From contig NC_088305.1 of the NCBI RefSeq assembly GCF_032854445.1, positions 31,027,645 through 31,086,627 of the forward strand: 58,983 nt of DNA, given 5' to 3'. Both the position numbers and the translations under genes were made by a program. The stretch is from Liolophura sinensis (taxonomy: Eukaryota > Mollusca > Polyplacophora > Chitonida > Chitonidae). The notes beneath the pieces were generated by a model. The model saw nothing but the letters and a program-made list of their open reading frames with translations. It did not search any database and was not told the DNA's origin. Shown here piece by piece: positions 11,101-20,300 of this stretch. Every line of letters begins with the position of its first letter. Positions within the stretch are counted from its first letter, which is position 1.

Positions 11101-12353
11101 TGCAGGTATCAAACTTTGTCTGAAGTTGGGGAATACTGAAGCGTTCCGGCCATTAGGTGCTCGGTTTATCAAGCGAGTCCTGCCTGGGTACCAAGGCACC
11201 CCCTATACGGACGAGTACTGGGCGGAGTACGTCAGACACATGACGCAGGCGGTGTATCACCCGTGCGGCACGTGCAGAATGGGAAGAGCAGACGACCCGA
11301 CCACAGTCACAGACCCCCAGCTGAGGTAGGCTGGGATTAGTCCATCTACTCTGGTGAACGTCAGAATTTTAAAATGGCACCCTGGGTCCATGTAGATGGA
11401 CTAGTCTGCGATAACAAATAGGCCTACATCTGGGAACGGCTTCATTTTTGTTAGGGTAATGTTTTGGGAATACAAAAAGCTGTATGCTCCAAAGCATGTT
11501 TCCTGTAGGCCTGAGGTGGATATAATCTCTGTTCATACCACCTGTAGTATGTAGTTATTCGTGAATGATAGCTAAAAAACAAAAATGGCACACGTGTAAC
11601 TGCATGGCACTTCAACATCACCCGCCATGTTTGAACCATGCAAGTCAAGGGCACTCGTCATCATCCGGAAGAAAGATAAGCTCACAGAAGATGTGGAGAA
11701 GATATACTGTACACCATAAAATCGGGGAAACACAGTTTCTTTGGAAGAGCTAGCTAACTTATATTGTTCTGTTTACAGTGAACAGAAGCCACATAATTCA
11801 ACTACACATATTATGAAAAAAATACCCTTAATTTGGGAGAAGGGCCCAGTCCCGCCCAGCAATGCAACCACGTGATTCGCAATGGTGACTGTTGAAGTCG
11901 ATGTGCCGGTTACTGTTAATGTGTTAGTTGCCACCTTACGTTCTGTATTTTTTTCAGACATCAGGGCTACAAGTAGTCAGCATTACCCCAGGACAAAAAT
12001 AAACCCCTTCTTTTGGGATACTTTATGGATACATATATTATGGTACATTTTATTAAGTGTTGTCTTCCTGTTAACCTAAACAGTAATTGTGAAGACTAGG
12101 TCAAGTATATATGTATGTTTTTATGTTAGCTGATTTAGCATTAATACAGACTTAATTTTTTTAATTACCTGTAATTTTTTGTTTATTTACACATATCCAC
12201 AGGGTGAAGGGCATCGGTCGTCTTCGCGTGGTGGACGCTTCCATTATGCCGGAAGTGACGTCAGGAAACACGAACGCTCCAACCATCATGATCGCCGAGA
12301 AGGCAGCAGATATGATCAAAGGCGTCCAAGGGAAGAAACTCTCGCGGCTGTAG
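1931..12353 (+). CDS. GMC-1: GMC-family FAD oxidoreductase, exons 2-11 (5' partial)
   Basis: This is a flavoenzyme of the glucose-methanol-choline family, which oxidises an alcohol, sugar or choline-like substrate with FAD. The coding segments are 1931-2139, 2954-3143, 3562-3690, 4164-4285, 4590-4760, 6926-7076, 7653-7801, 9779-9962, 11106-11325 and 12203-12353, all with GT-AG borders. They join without stop or frameshift to 558 residues plus stop; with an 18-residue exon 1 like its neighbours the protein would be 576 residues, normal for the family. It has the VGGGTAGC dinucleotide fold, the first GMC signature around [11 protein letters not shown], the second ending MLSGIG, and the catalytic [10 protein letters not shown] with a later GNTNAPT. 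Exon 1 is not between the satellite and exon 2, so it should lie left of the window. Compared with GMC-2, exon 9 is one codon shorter. Glucose dehydrogenase-like and choline dehydrogenase-like are both possible labels; the substrate is unknown. Confidence 0.92.
2190..2522 (-). mobile_element. SINE family B in GMC-1 intron 2
   Basis: The copy starts with a gtgagtgagtgagtg tail and continues with gggtttaacgtcgtact, then a body shared with 54150-54480 and, inverted, with 18355-18615. On the - strand the tail comes last, so the element is reversed relative to the gene. The tRNA-like head is degenerate near 2480-2520 (gtgtgactcgatc corresponds to a B box). Confidence 0.8.
2640..2885 (+). mobile_element. 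SINE family B, diverged copy
   Basis: The copy is in forward orientation and shares cagtataatg, ttcggcatg-like and catatgactgg blocks with the family, ending in aactacgacgttacacccc. Its tail has grown into a catacata microsatellite (about 2840-2885). It faces the family B copy at 2190-2522, so the two can pair in the pre-mRNA of GMC-1. Confidence 0.7.
2954..3143 (+). CDS. GMC-1 exon 3: first GMC signature
   Basis: The 190-base exon follows tattgcag and ends before gtaagt in phase 1. It encodes [14 protein letters not shown], the loop of GMC signature 1, followed by the CRGTPEDF and [14 protein letters not shown] blocks. The copy reads NLMVHCRG where GMC-2 and GMC-3 read NALVYCRG and NVLVYCRG. 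Confidence 0.9.
3562..3690 (+). CDS. GMC-1 exon 4
   Basis: The 129-base exon follows tctgtctag and ends at cttacg before gtaaga. It opens with [13 protein letters not shown], the family block after the FAD-covering loop, and ends DNNGRSPYG. Both borders split a Gly codon. Confidence 0.9.
4164..4285 (+). CDS. GMC-1 exon 5
   Basis: The 122-base exon follows tcttttaag and ends before gtacca in phase 0. It encodes [15 protein letters not shown], then [20 protein letters not shown], the helix and strand that lead to the second FAD contact. Confidence 0.9.
4590..4760 (+). CDS. GMC-1 exon 6: second GMC signature
   Basis: The 171-base exon (57 codons, phase 0 at both ends) follows attactcag and ends before gtaagt. 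It contains [20 protein letters not shown] and then [15 protein letters not shown]. Signature 2 normally has Pro or Ser where this copy has Ala (GSAQ). Confidence 0.9.
4920..5230 (+). repeat. Interspersed repeat family C
   Basis: This roughly 300-bp sequence recurs at 22925-23215 in the same orientation and at 13205-13510, 23245-23415 and 56770-57125 inverted. Shared blocks are gatgacaacacaacattg-like, a gcttaagccatgatgctagg-like block and tttgccagctaccacac-like. It has no coding capacity and no obvious tRNA head, so it may be a MITE or a SINE of unknown origin. Confidence 0.65.
6735..6915 (-). repeat. Interspersed repeat family C, rearranged copy
   Basis: Blocks gttgtcatcactttaac, gtgtgatagttggcaaatg and gcggtgatgttaattgc match the inverted family C copies but are in a changed order with internal deletion. 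It abuts the GMC-1 exon 7 acceptor. Confidence 0.5.
6926..7076 (+). CDS. GMC-1 exon 7: substrate-domain start
   Basis: The 151-base exon follows tattccag and ends at agatcag before gtacac in phase 1. It encodes [20 protein letters not shown], the conserved VGxxLQDH block, and [11 protein letters not shown]. The last bases and the donor are repeated once immediately downstream (7070-7103). Confidence 0.9.
7066..7103 (+). repeat. Two-copy duplication of the exon 7 splice donor
   Basis: The 17-base unit gagatcaggtacacact that spans the exon 7 donor is followed directly by gagatcaggtacacaag. The second copy is a potential alternative donor 17 bases downstream. In GMC-2 the same unit has expanded to a 1.3-kb array. 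Confidence 0.8.
7330..7460 (+). repeat. Interspersed repeat family D, fragment
   Basis: The block ccccagtgacctttaacgtt and its surroundings match 16540-16900 and 57360-57690. Function and class are unknown. Confidence 0.45.
7653..7801 (+). CDS. GMC-1 exon 8
   Basis: The 149-base exon follows tactttttcag and ends at ccagaa before gtgagc in phase 0. It encodes [20 protein letters not shown], part of the substrate-binding sheet, and ends KNSGMRPE. Confidence 0.88.
7802..9778 (+). other. GMC-1 intron 8
   Basis: The intron holds the 73-bp tandem repeat at 8430-8830. I see nothing else I can name in it; the open frames at 9029-9256 and 9293-9502 do not look like protein. Confidence 0.6.
8430..8830 (+). 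repeat. 73-bp tandem repeat
   Basis: Four well-conserved units start with catcagatctagtcagcg at 8499, 8572, 8645 and 8718, an exact 73-base spacing. They are flanked by more diverged copies. Each unit has two AGATCT sites. Confidence 0.9.
9779..9962 (+). CDS. GMC-1 exon 9
   Basis: The 184-base exon follows ctttttctcag and ends at gtagaag before gtagga in phase 1. It begins [10 protein letters not shown], then carries [20 protein letters not shown] and the [15 protein letters not shown] block that is typical of the GMC C-terminal domain. One codon is absent relative to GMC-2 (DAVGPG against GAMVGPG). Confidence 0.9.
10145..10670 (+). repeat. 17-bp tandem repeat in GMC-1 intron 9
   Basis: About 30 imperfect copies of ccttatagcccaaggtt lie head to tail, with substitutions such as ccttatatcccaa. 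The array occupies the middle of the intron. Confidence 0.9.
10730..10895 (-). repeat. Interspersed repeat family C, partial
   Basis: Blocks gaaatacggccttttgc, ttacatgcacctagcacca and ttaagcagaatat match the inverted family C copies at 13205-13510 and 23245-23415. Confidence 0.5.
11106..11325 (+). CDS. GMC-1 exon 10: catalytic histidine
   Basis: The 220-base exon follows aatgcag and ends at ctgag before gtaggc in phase 2. It contains [14 protein letters not shown] and then [11 protein letters not shown]; the His of this motif is the general base in characterised GMC enzymes. The intact HPCGT contrasts with HLCGT in GMC-2. Confidence 0.92.
12203..12353 (+). CDS. GMC-1 exon 11 and stop
   Basis: The 151-base exon follows tatccacag and runs to the stop TAG at 12351-12353. 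It encodes [20 protein letters not shown], then [18 protein letters not shown]. The second Asn of GNTNAPT aligns with the second catalytic residue of the family (His or Asn). The end [11 protein letters not shown] is shared with GMC-2. Confidence 0.92.
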
Positions 12354-12659
12354 TTCCTATGAAGACTCCCATTATATGCACATTACATTCAAACTTAAAT
12401 AGCACGATCCTGCATTTTATTGGTCAGAGCAATTACGCAGATACTATCCAGTGAAATGGACGGTATATTTTTTTATACTGTCATTGACTTTTCTGTCTAT
12501 AGTACGTTAAAACAAAAAGTCTACCTGTGCACGTCTAAAGGAGAAGAAAACAAAAAAAAACGATACCAAAATCAAATGAAAGAATGTGAAAACTTGTTTT
12601 ACAAATACAATCTTTATTAATATTTTTCGATTTTTTCTTTCAGAAGAATAGGGTATTTG

Positions 12660-12950
12660 AAGATATTTTTGTACGGTGGGTATTTCGGACCACCTCTTGG
12701 TATATATCGTCTTTGCATAATACTCCTCTAAATAAGGATGTGATGCATGTCTAATAGATTTATTTGAATGTTTATTTGTTATTTATATCCAAACACATGC
12801 ATTTACTCTGATATATAATAATATTTATGAATACATCAAAACATAAATATGATCATTAAACATGCGCTGCACCCTCATTTATAGCATTATTACACACACA
12901 CAATATATACAAAGAGGTGGTTCCAAAAACCCACCGTACAAAAAGTTTTT
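12660..12950. repeat. Long inverted repeat in the GMC-1 3' flank
   Basis: The arm at 12663-12727 (core tttttgtacggtgggt, then accacctcttggtatatat) is matched in reverse complement by 12881-12949 (core acccaccgtacaaaaag). Arms are about 60 bases with few mismatches around a 150-base AT-rich loop. It may be a MITE or a hairpin within the 3' untranslated region. Confidence 0.8.
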
Positions 12951-13204
12951 TCAAGTGTGTTTTTCTCATAAAAGAAAAATACAAAAAATACTGAAAACCA
13001 CATTTACAAGTAATATTTAAGGTCTTAAATGCTCCTACCTTCAAAAAAGGGTGGAAAAACTTTCCAAGATGGCCATAAAAACAGATCATAGCACGCGATA
13101 CCGCGATCTGAATCAGAAGCTAGGCTGACTGACGTCAAAATGACGCCATAAAGAAGCATGAAGCTGTCGTCTGCTTAATGCGAAGCTGGAAAGTTTTTCA
13201 TGCA

Positions 13205-13510
13205 ATAAAAGACTTTCAGCACAAAGAGAAAATTCAGAGCAGCGACGACAATGTAACAGCTGGCAAATTGGTCACACCTAACCGGTGAAATACGGCCTCT
13301 TACCAACAAGTTTGGGTTTTTTCCGACTGTTCAAGTAAACGCTTTAACAGAAGCAAATTACATGACCCCTATCACCATGGCTTAAGCAGAATTAGGAAAA
13401 ACAAAACGCGGTGATGTTAACTGCAATTATTAGAAGTTACTGGTCTACAGTTACTCAAAATGCTGTGTTGTCATCACATTTAACATACAATAACACTAAA
13501 ACAATGCAAA
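13205..13510 (-). repeat. Interspersed repeat family C
   Basis: This is one of the fuller inverted copies, from gcaataaaagactttcag through aatacggcctcttacc and catggcttaagcagaatta to gtcatcacatttaac. Confidence 0.65.
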
Positions 13511-13799
13511 AGGGCCATCCTGGTTTACGCAGGAATACAATATAATTAAGATGTAATTATTTGACGTTGAAATCTTGGAACGTTTAGCAGCACATCCTCC
13601 TTGTGTTCGCTGCGCAGTGGTACAGCTATAGTGACACATTTACAGATATCACATCACTATACCGGTATAGATAAATCCAGTGTAAAGCATTAGAAAGTAT
13701 TTAAACTTTTGCGCGAGTCATTGGTTAATATTCATGCACTGTTTTAACTGACGCTTTACGCCAATGCTCAAGGTTTAACAGAGCCCACCCTATTTTAAA

Positions 13800-14480
13800 G
13801 GTAGGATTACCTGATAGACATCCTCACAGGGGCAGACCACCTCACCTTTCAAGGTAAGATTACCTGACAAACATCCTCACAGTCAAACCACCTCACTTTT
13901 CCTAGTAGGATTACCTGACAAACATCCTCACAGTCAAACCACCACATCTTTCCAGGTAGGATTACCAGACAAACATCCTCACAGTCAAACCACCTCACTT
14001 TTCCAGGTAGGATAACCAGGCAAACTTCCTCACAATCAAACCACCTCATCTTTTCACGTGGGTTTACCAGACAAACAACCTAACAAGCAAAGCACCTCAC
14101 CTTTCCAGGTAGGATTGCCTGAAAAACATCCTCACAGTCAAAGTATCGCACCTTTCCAGGCAAGATTACCTGACAACAATTCATGGTCAAACCACCTCAC
14201 ATTTCCAGGTTAGATTACCCGACCAACATCCTCACAGGCAAACCACCTCACCTTTCCAGGCAGGATTACCTGACAAATATCGTCACGGTCAAATCACTTC
14301 CGCAGTCCGGGGTAAACATCCTCAAAGTCTAACGACGTCACGTTTCAAGGTAGGATTACATGACAAACATCTCACAGTTAAACCACCTCACCTTTCCAGG
14401 CAGGAATACCTGACAAACATCCTTACAGTCAAACTACCCCATCTTTCCAGGCAGGATTTTCCGGTAGGGTTGCCGGACAA
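13800..14480 (+). repeat. 51-bp tandem repeat
   Basis: About 13 units of 51 bases, with cores ctttccaggtaggattacc and gacaaacatcctcacag. Spacing is 51 between ctcacctttc at 13841 and ctcacttttc at 13892. Each unit joins a pyrimidine run, CCAG and GTAGGA, thus both acceptor-like and donor-like signals. The 66-codon frame on the - strand (13849-14049) is only the repeat read in triplets. Confidence 0.9.
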
Positions 14481-14523
14481 ACATCTTCAAAGACAACACT
14501 CCTTTTTTCGGCACATCCTTCCC

Positions 14524-14612
14524 TGTTTCCCCCCACCATAATGCTGGCCTCCAGCGATTAAGTGAAATTTTCTAGAGTATGGCGTAAAACACCAGTCAGA
14601 TAAATAAATATA
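14524..14612 (+). mobile_element. SINE family A, tail fragment
   Basis: It runs from ccccaccataatgctggcc through agtatggcgtaaaacacca to gataaataaatata, matching the last third of the element at 32493-32775. Confidence 0.8.
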
Positions 14613-16539
14613 CTTCGATATAGTTATGGTTTTTGCATGATGCTGTCCATTAGTTGCAGTCAGTGGTCATTCTCAACTGTTTCTATTAGTAAGGATGAGT
14701 TAATTCGACTGAATTACCACAGTGAATCCGTTTAACATCATCCTTCCAATATCCCTTGTCATTCAGTCATCACTTATAGTGAAGGGGACGTCTTATATTA
14801 ACGTGTGGTGTGTGATTAACAAACCAAACTATTTATGTATTTAGTTGGTTGTTCAACGCATATACACTCCAGAAGTAGGGCATCCGATTTATTTATAGTT
14901 GGATCAACCAGAGTCTATGCGGAAAAACTACGATCTATGTCAAGTTACTGGCAAACTTTAAGACGATTGACGTACAGATTTGAGTCCTATACATGTGGCC
15001 TTCAAAGACCGTTAGACTGCACAAATGGTCACATGAATGTCTTCTACCGTTTATAATCACCAAGGCACAGCGAACAGAGGGAGTGCGGAATCTGTCCGCC
15101 CCAATTTCTCGTTACAAACCTGTGCGTTGTAACAGACCTTAACGGTTAATATACCAACATAACGAAGTTCGAACACACAATGGGCTTACAAAGTTCTGTA
15201 ATCTCATCTGGCGTAAGTCAAGGATTCTATAACCGAAAATTAAGAATAAAATAAATCTCTTAAATTAAAATTGAATTCATTTATCTTTTCCCAGTAAGCC
15301 ACTTTAATTGACTACACGATATTCACGCTAATGAGAAACTAATGAGAAAATGATTTAAAAGGTGATAACAGAACGATCTGGATTTCTACAGCAGGAGATT
15401 GATCCCCCAGCGTCTGTGGAGGACAATCTGACCTCAAATGACACATATCTCAGTTAATCCCAGCCTTAAAGTGCAGGTCACTGTATAGGGCCTACCACAT
15501 GCTGGCCTTAGATTAGTTATTATCAGTCATGTCACGTAACCAGGTCTAGCTATATCTAGGTCAGTCATAAACAGCCAAGAAGTCATTATATACCAGTTCT
15601 TACCAAGTGAATGCACTCAAACCTTTTCCAAAGGCTGTGAGGGAGAAAGTAACTTTAAAGGGTGGTAAGTAAATTTGTTTGTGCGAAACTCCAATTTAAA
15701 TCATATATTTATTTTGGTATTCGGATATTAGAAGTCAGCCTTTCAGCCGATCGGTTTTTTGATAATTACTGTTAATAGCAGAAAAGTGAGACGAATTGGA
15801 GGGAAACGAATGGCACTGTAAATTTTTCAGTTTGTTGAGATTTGTCAAAATGGAACACCAAAATCATCCCCGAGGGATCCTCCAATCAGCAGGCATAGGT
15901 GGGAAGGGAGAGAGTTTGGCAGAACCGAATCATTGTCGTAACCAATAGAGATGTCTTAGCATACATGAAAGAAGCTGACGATAAAAGATGAAAAGTAGGT
16001 TTTCTAAGGCAGGGCCATTAGTGAGATGCGAAGCTCTGTTGCTTACTGTAGCGAGGGTGGAAACTGTCACCGGAGTTTGGAAAGGGAAGCGGGGGATGAA
16101 GAGGGGTAGGGAATGTAACTGTAAATGTTTATCCGTTTTGGAAGATTCCAGAGCTGAAAGACGTTCACATGATACATTGAAGGTTATATGACGGCTTCAA
16201 ATGATACCACCCCTTCATTTTGTCCATACTCCTTCGACAGTGATTGGTTGATGTAGACGACAATAATTTCACAAAATCCAGGCCGCCAGTACATTGGTGA
16301 AATATGCACCGGGCTCATTTTGTTTCTGGACTTCTGTTACCGAGAAATGAACCAGAGTTAATTATTCACGTGGTTACCTGTGCATGAGGGAAGTTTTAAA
16401 CAAACTGTGTTACCGCGTTTCACGAAAATGCCACACATGTAGGACGGAGGGCACTATATCATCAGGTTATGTGGGATAGACTTTGTTTCAATCACATATC
16501 CACCCAAACTCTTTAAAGCGCATGTGCCGCTTAATACGC

Positions 16540-16900
16540 TAGCTTTACATCACTGCCACCATTAAACACGCTTGACATTTGGAGCCTGTACGACACACGT
16601 GGGTTTGTTTAGGCTTAGCCTCATCACTGGTGCCCTCGTGCAAAACTACTTAATCAGCATTCGTCAGTTAAATTGTTTCAGGTGTTGGTTGAAATCATAA
16701 GAAAGCTTTAAATTTTGTAATAAAACGCATTTGTTTCAACAATTTAGAAACAAAGCTTGAGACAGAGCTTTTATATATTCTGACATAACTTCCTGCCTCA
16801 TCACCATGACCCCAGTGACCTCGACGTTGTTCAACATTTCTGTAAAAAAAGTTTACAGTTGTTGCAGTGATGTAAAGCGTATGTTACAGAGCGGGGCATA
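16540..16900 (+). repeat. Interspersed repeat family D
   Basis: Blocks tacatcactgccaccat, aagcttgagacagagctttt and ccccagtgacct are shared with 57360-57690 in GMC-3 intron 2 and partly with 7330-7460. It lies about 400 bases upstream of GMC-2 exon 1. Confidence 0.6.
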
Positions 16901-17266
16901 ACTTAGAAGGCGTATGACATTTGCCATTCGCTCTACATAACTCTACTTGACACCGACGCTGACCTTGAACTAATTATATGTATTTGACATGGTTTAGTCA
17001 TACAGGCGACCTGTTTCGTTAACAGCACGCCTATACCACAAGATTTGCCTGGCGATATTCATTTTGCTTACTCGAAGGTAGTTGTGAAGATGAGATATAC
17101 GTTTTCTTGATGTTTTGATTTTGTTTTTGCATTCTGAGTCCATTCATTCGAGGTATTGAAAGTACTGGATCATATCCCGTCACTGTACATCGGCGTTATC
17201 TTATTGCCTGATCCCAGAGAGCACCTGTTGAAGAACAGACTGATTTGTTGAGCCTTGAAGATCAGT

Positions 17267-17321
17267 ATGGGCAGGACAAAAACAACGGAAAATCTGCTTC
17301 CTGTCTACGACTACGTTATAG
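17267..17321 (+). CDS. GMC-2 exon 1 with start codon
   Basis: The ATG at 17267 opens [18 protein letters not shown] and the exon ends at gttatag before gtgagt in phase 1. GMC-3 has the same 18-residue arrangement ([18 protein letters not shown]), which supports the start. The last base plus exon 2 makes the Val of VGGG. Confidence 0.9.
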
Positions 17322-20300
17322 GTGAGTGTCACAGAATACACTTATATGTAGTTAATGTTTCCCATTTCAATGTATGTAGTTGTAACAATCTTCTGGAACA
17401 CAATTGCAATATTGTTTGGATGTGATATTATCTCATGGCCGCTGTTCTTGAGTACGGGGCAAAACACCAATCAGATAAATAAATAGATTATCTCATATAC
17501 TGTGTTTTATGTGTTTCATTACCTGTCTATTGTCACGTTTCAAGACTTGTTGAATGTTAATATTTGTAACACAGTGAAAAGTCATGTGAAGTCTGGTAGT
17601 AGTTGAATGAAAACAAGTCAGGCACTGTTATCAAAATTCAGGTGGATGTCTGCTACTTTTCCATCGGTCAGATTTGGCGAAGGGGTATAATAGTCGACGC
17701 CCTCGGCCTCACTCTCTGTCCGCACGGTCAAATTTTTGCAAACATTCTAGATCTCTTAAATACTTTTAGCCAGGTTACCCAAACTTACGCCGCAAGCACA
17801 CTCATGGGGTGGTGATTCATTTTCGCTGACCTTGATCACTTTCTTCAAAAGTTATATTTTGTTAATATAAGATAACATATATAAACACAATAACTTTTGA
17901 GCCCTAAGGAATTGTCATCAAATATGTACCATAATGCACCGTCTTGTAGAAGAGCCTTGTTGTTTTCCTTTGACCTTGATCAATTTCCTCAAGGTCATCG
18001 GGGCCATTAAAGCTATATACTGCAACAGGACTGAAAACATGATATCCTCGAACTCAAACTTGTACCGTACGTACATCTAGACATGTAGAAGAAAAAAATC
18101 CTGCTTTGTGATATACAGTCTTTACCACGGTTCTCAGGACTATCAGGTCTATCAGGTTCTCAGGTCTCCATTACCCTGTAAACACTCTTTCTTTTGAATG
18201 CTTGCAGCGGGGTATATCAAATTTATACCACATTTATACCAATTTATTTTGTGGCGGGCTAGTAAATACGATATCTCTTGAACTTTCAAGTAATTTCCAT
18301 CACACTGATACCACATGTACACCTGCTTGTCTTCCTTTGGCACGACAGAGGGAGCTGTAACTTCCTCGCTTGGCGTTCAGCTTGAAGGGGATAGTGCAGC
18401 GACTGGTAGACCCGTATCAGTATAATGGCTCGGCTTGCTTGACTTCGGTAAGGCGTCTCAGTGAAGCAGCACTAGATAAAAGAGCGGTGGAAAACCGCCC
18501 TGCAACAAAGAGGCAGATTACAGGTACATGCACCCTTAGGACTCCTTCGTCCTCAAATGACTGAAAAATTGTTAAGTACGACGTTAAACCCCAATCACTT
18601 ATTCACTCACTCATCTGACACGATATTGGCATGTCCACCAACCTGAAAAGGGTATAATTGGTTCGTGTTTATTTTATCTATCAAAGTCAAATAATTGAAG
18701 CGCTAAACCTGTTTAAGAGTTAGATATAAAGTTTTAGAGAAATGTTTGCTTTGCAACTTATGAAGATAAAAGGCCGAAAGTCAATTGTAACAAGTCGGAA
18801 ATTCTAATGCGATCTTTACTATACAACATCCAACTTATCCCTCACCAATGTGCTTCATCATTTCAATACATTCTACTGACATATTTTTGTCTAGTTGGAG
18901 GGGGGACAGCAGGTTGTGTTTTGGCTAGCCGACTATCCGAGGATCAATCACGAACCGTCTTGCTGCTCGAGGCCGGATATGACGACACGGAGTTTCCGGA
19001 AGTTGCACAACCCGCAAAGCTTGGTAGGCTACAGCACAGCACGTTTGACTGGGCCTACAAAACCGTGCCGCAGAAACACAGCTGCAAAGCCTTAATTGAT
19101 CAGGTAAAATAAATGTCTAATCCACTGAGCCTGTCATAACTTTGAAATGCAAAATATATGCATAAGTAGTGCAAAACTATTTATAAAAACGTGCCCATCT
19201 AAATTAATAGCCCAGTATTATGGCATGACTCCCCACCAAAAACAGTACCCTGCCACCAAGCCGGCCAGTACTTGGCCTATGTCATTGCATGACCCCCTTC
19301 CCTACCAAGTACAGTACCCTGGCACCAAGCCGATCTGTACTTGGCCTGTGTCATGGCATGACCCCCCTCCCCACCAAGTACAGTACCCTGGCACCAAGCC
19401 GACCAGTACGTGGCCTATGTCATGGCATGACCCCCCTCCCCACCAAATACAGTACCCCGGCACCAAGCCGACCAGTACGTGGCCTATGTCATGGCATGAC
19501 CCCCCTCCCCACCAAATACAGTACCCTGGCACCAAGCCGACCAGTACGTGGCCTATGTCATGGCATGACCTCCCCACCCCCACCACCACCAAAGACAGTA
19601 CCCTGCCACCAAGCCGACCAGTACGTGGCCTATGTCATGGCATGACCCCCCTCCCCACCAAATACAGTACCCTGGCACCAAGCCGACCAGTACGTGGCCT
19701 ATGTCATGGCATGACCTCCCCACCCCCACCACCACCAAAGACAGTACCCTGCCACCAAGCCGACCAGTACGTGGCCTATGTCATGGCATGCCCCCCCCCC
19801 CCCCCCGCCAAATACAGTACCCTGCCATCAAGCCGACCAGTACATGGCCTATGTCATGGCATGAACCCCGCCAAATACAGTACCCTGCCACCAAGCCGAC
19901 CTGTACGTGGCCTATGTTATGGCATGACCTCCCCACCAAATACAGTACCCTGCCACCAAGCCGACCCGTACGTGGCCTATGTCATGGCATGACTCCCCGC
20001 CAAATACAGTACCCTGCCATCAAGCCGACCCGTACGTGGCCTCTGTCAATGCATGACTCCCCACCAAATACAGTACCCTGGCACCAAGCCGACCGGTACG
20101 TGGCCTATGTCATGCCAAGACTCCCCACCAAATACAGTACCCTGGCACCAAGCCGACCAGTACGTGGCCTATGTCATGGGATGACTCCCCACCAAATACA
20201 GTAACCTGGCACCAAGCAGACCAGTACGTGGCATACGTCATGGCATGCCCCCCCGCCAAATACAGTACCCTGGCACCAAGCCGGCCAGTACGTGGCCTAT

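Larger units (their letters stand above)
12354..17266 (+). other. Spacer between GMC-1 and GMC-2
   Basis: It contains the GMC-1 3' untranslated region, the inverted repeat at 12660-12950, family C (13205-13510), the 51-bp array, a SINE tail, family D (16540-16900) and the GMC-2 promoter region. Between about 14613 and 16540 I can identify nothing. No convincing gene is present. Confidence 0.6.
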
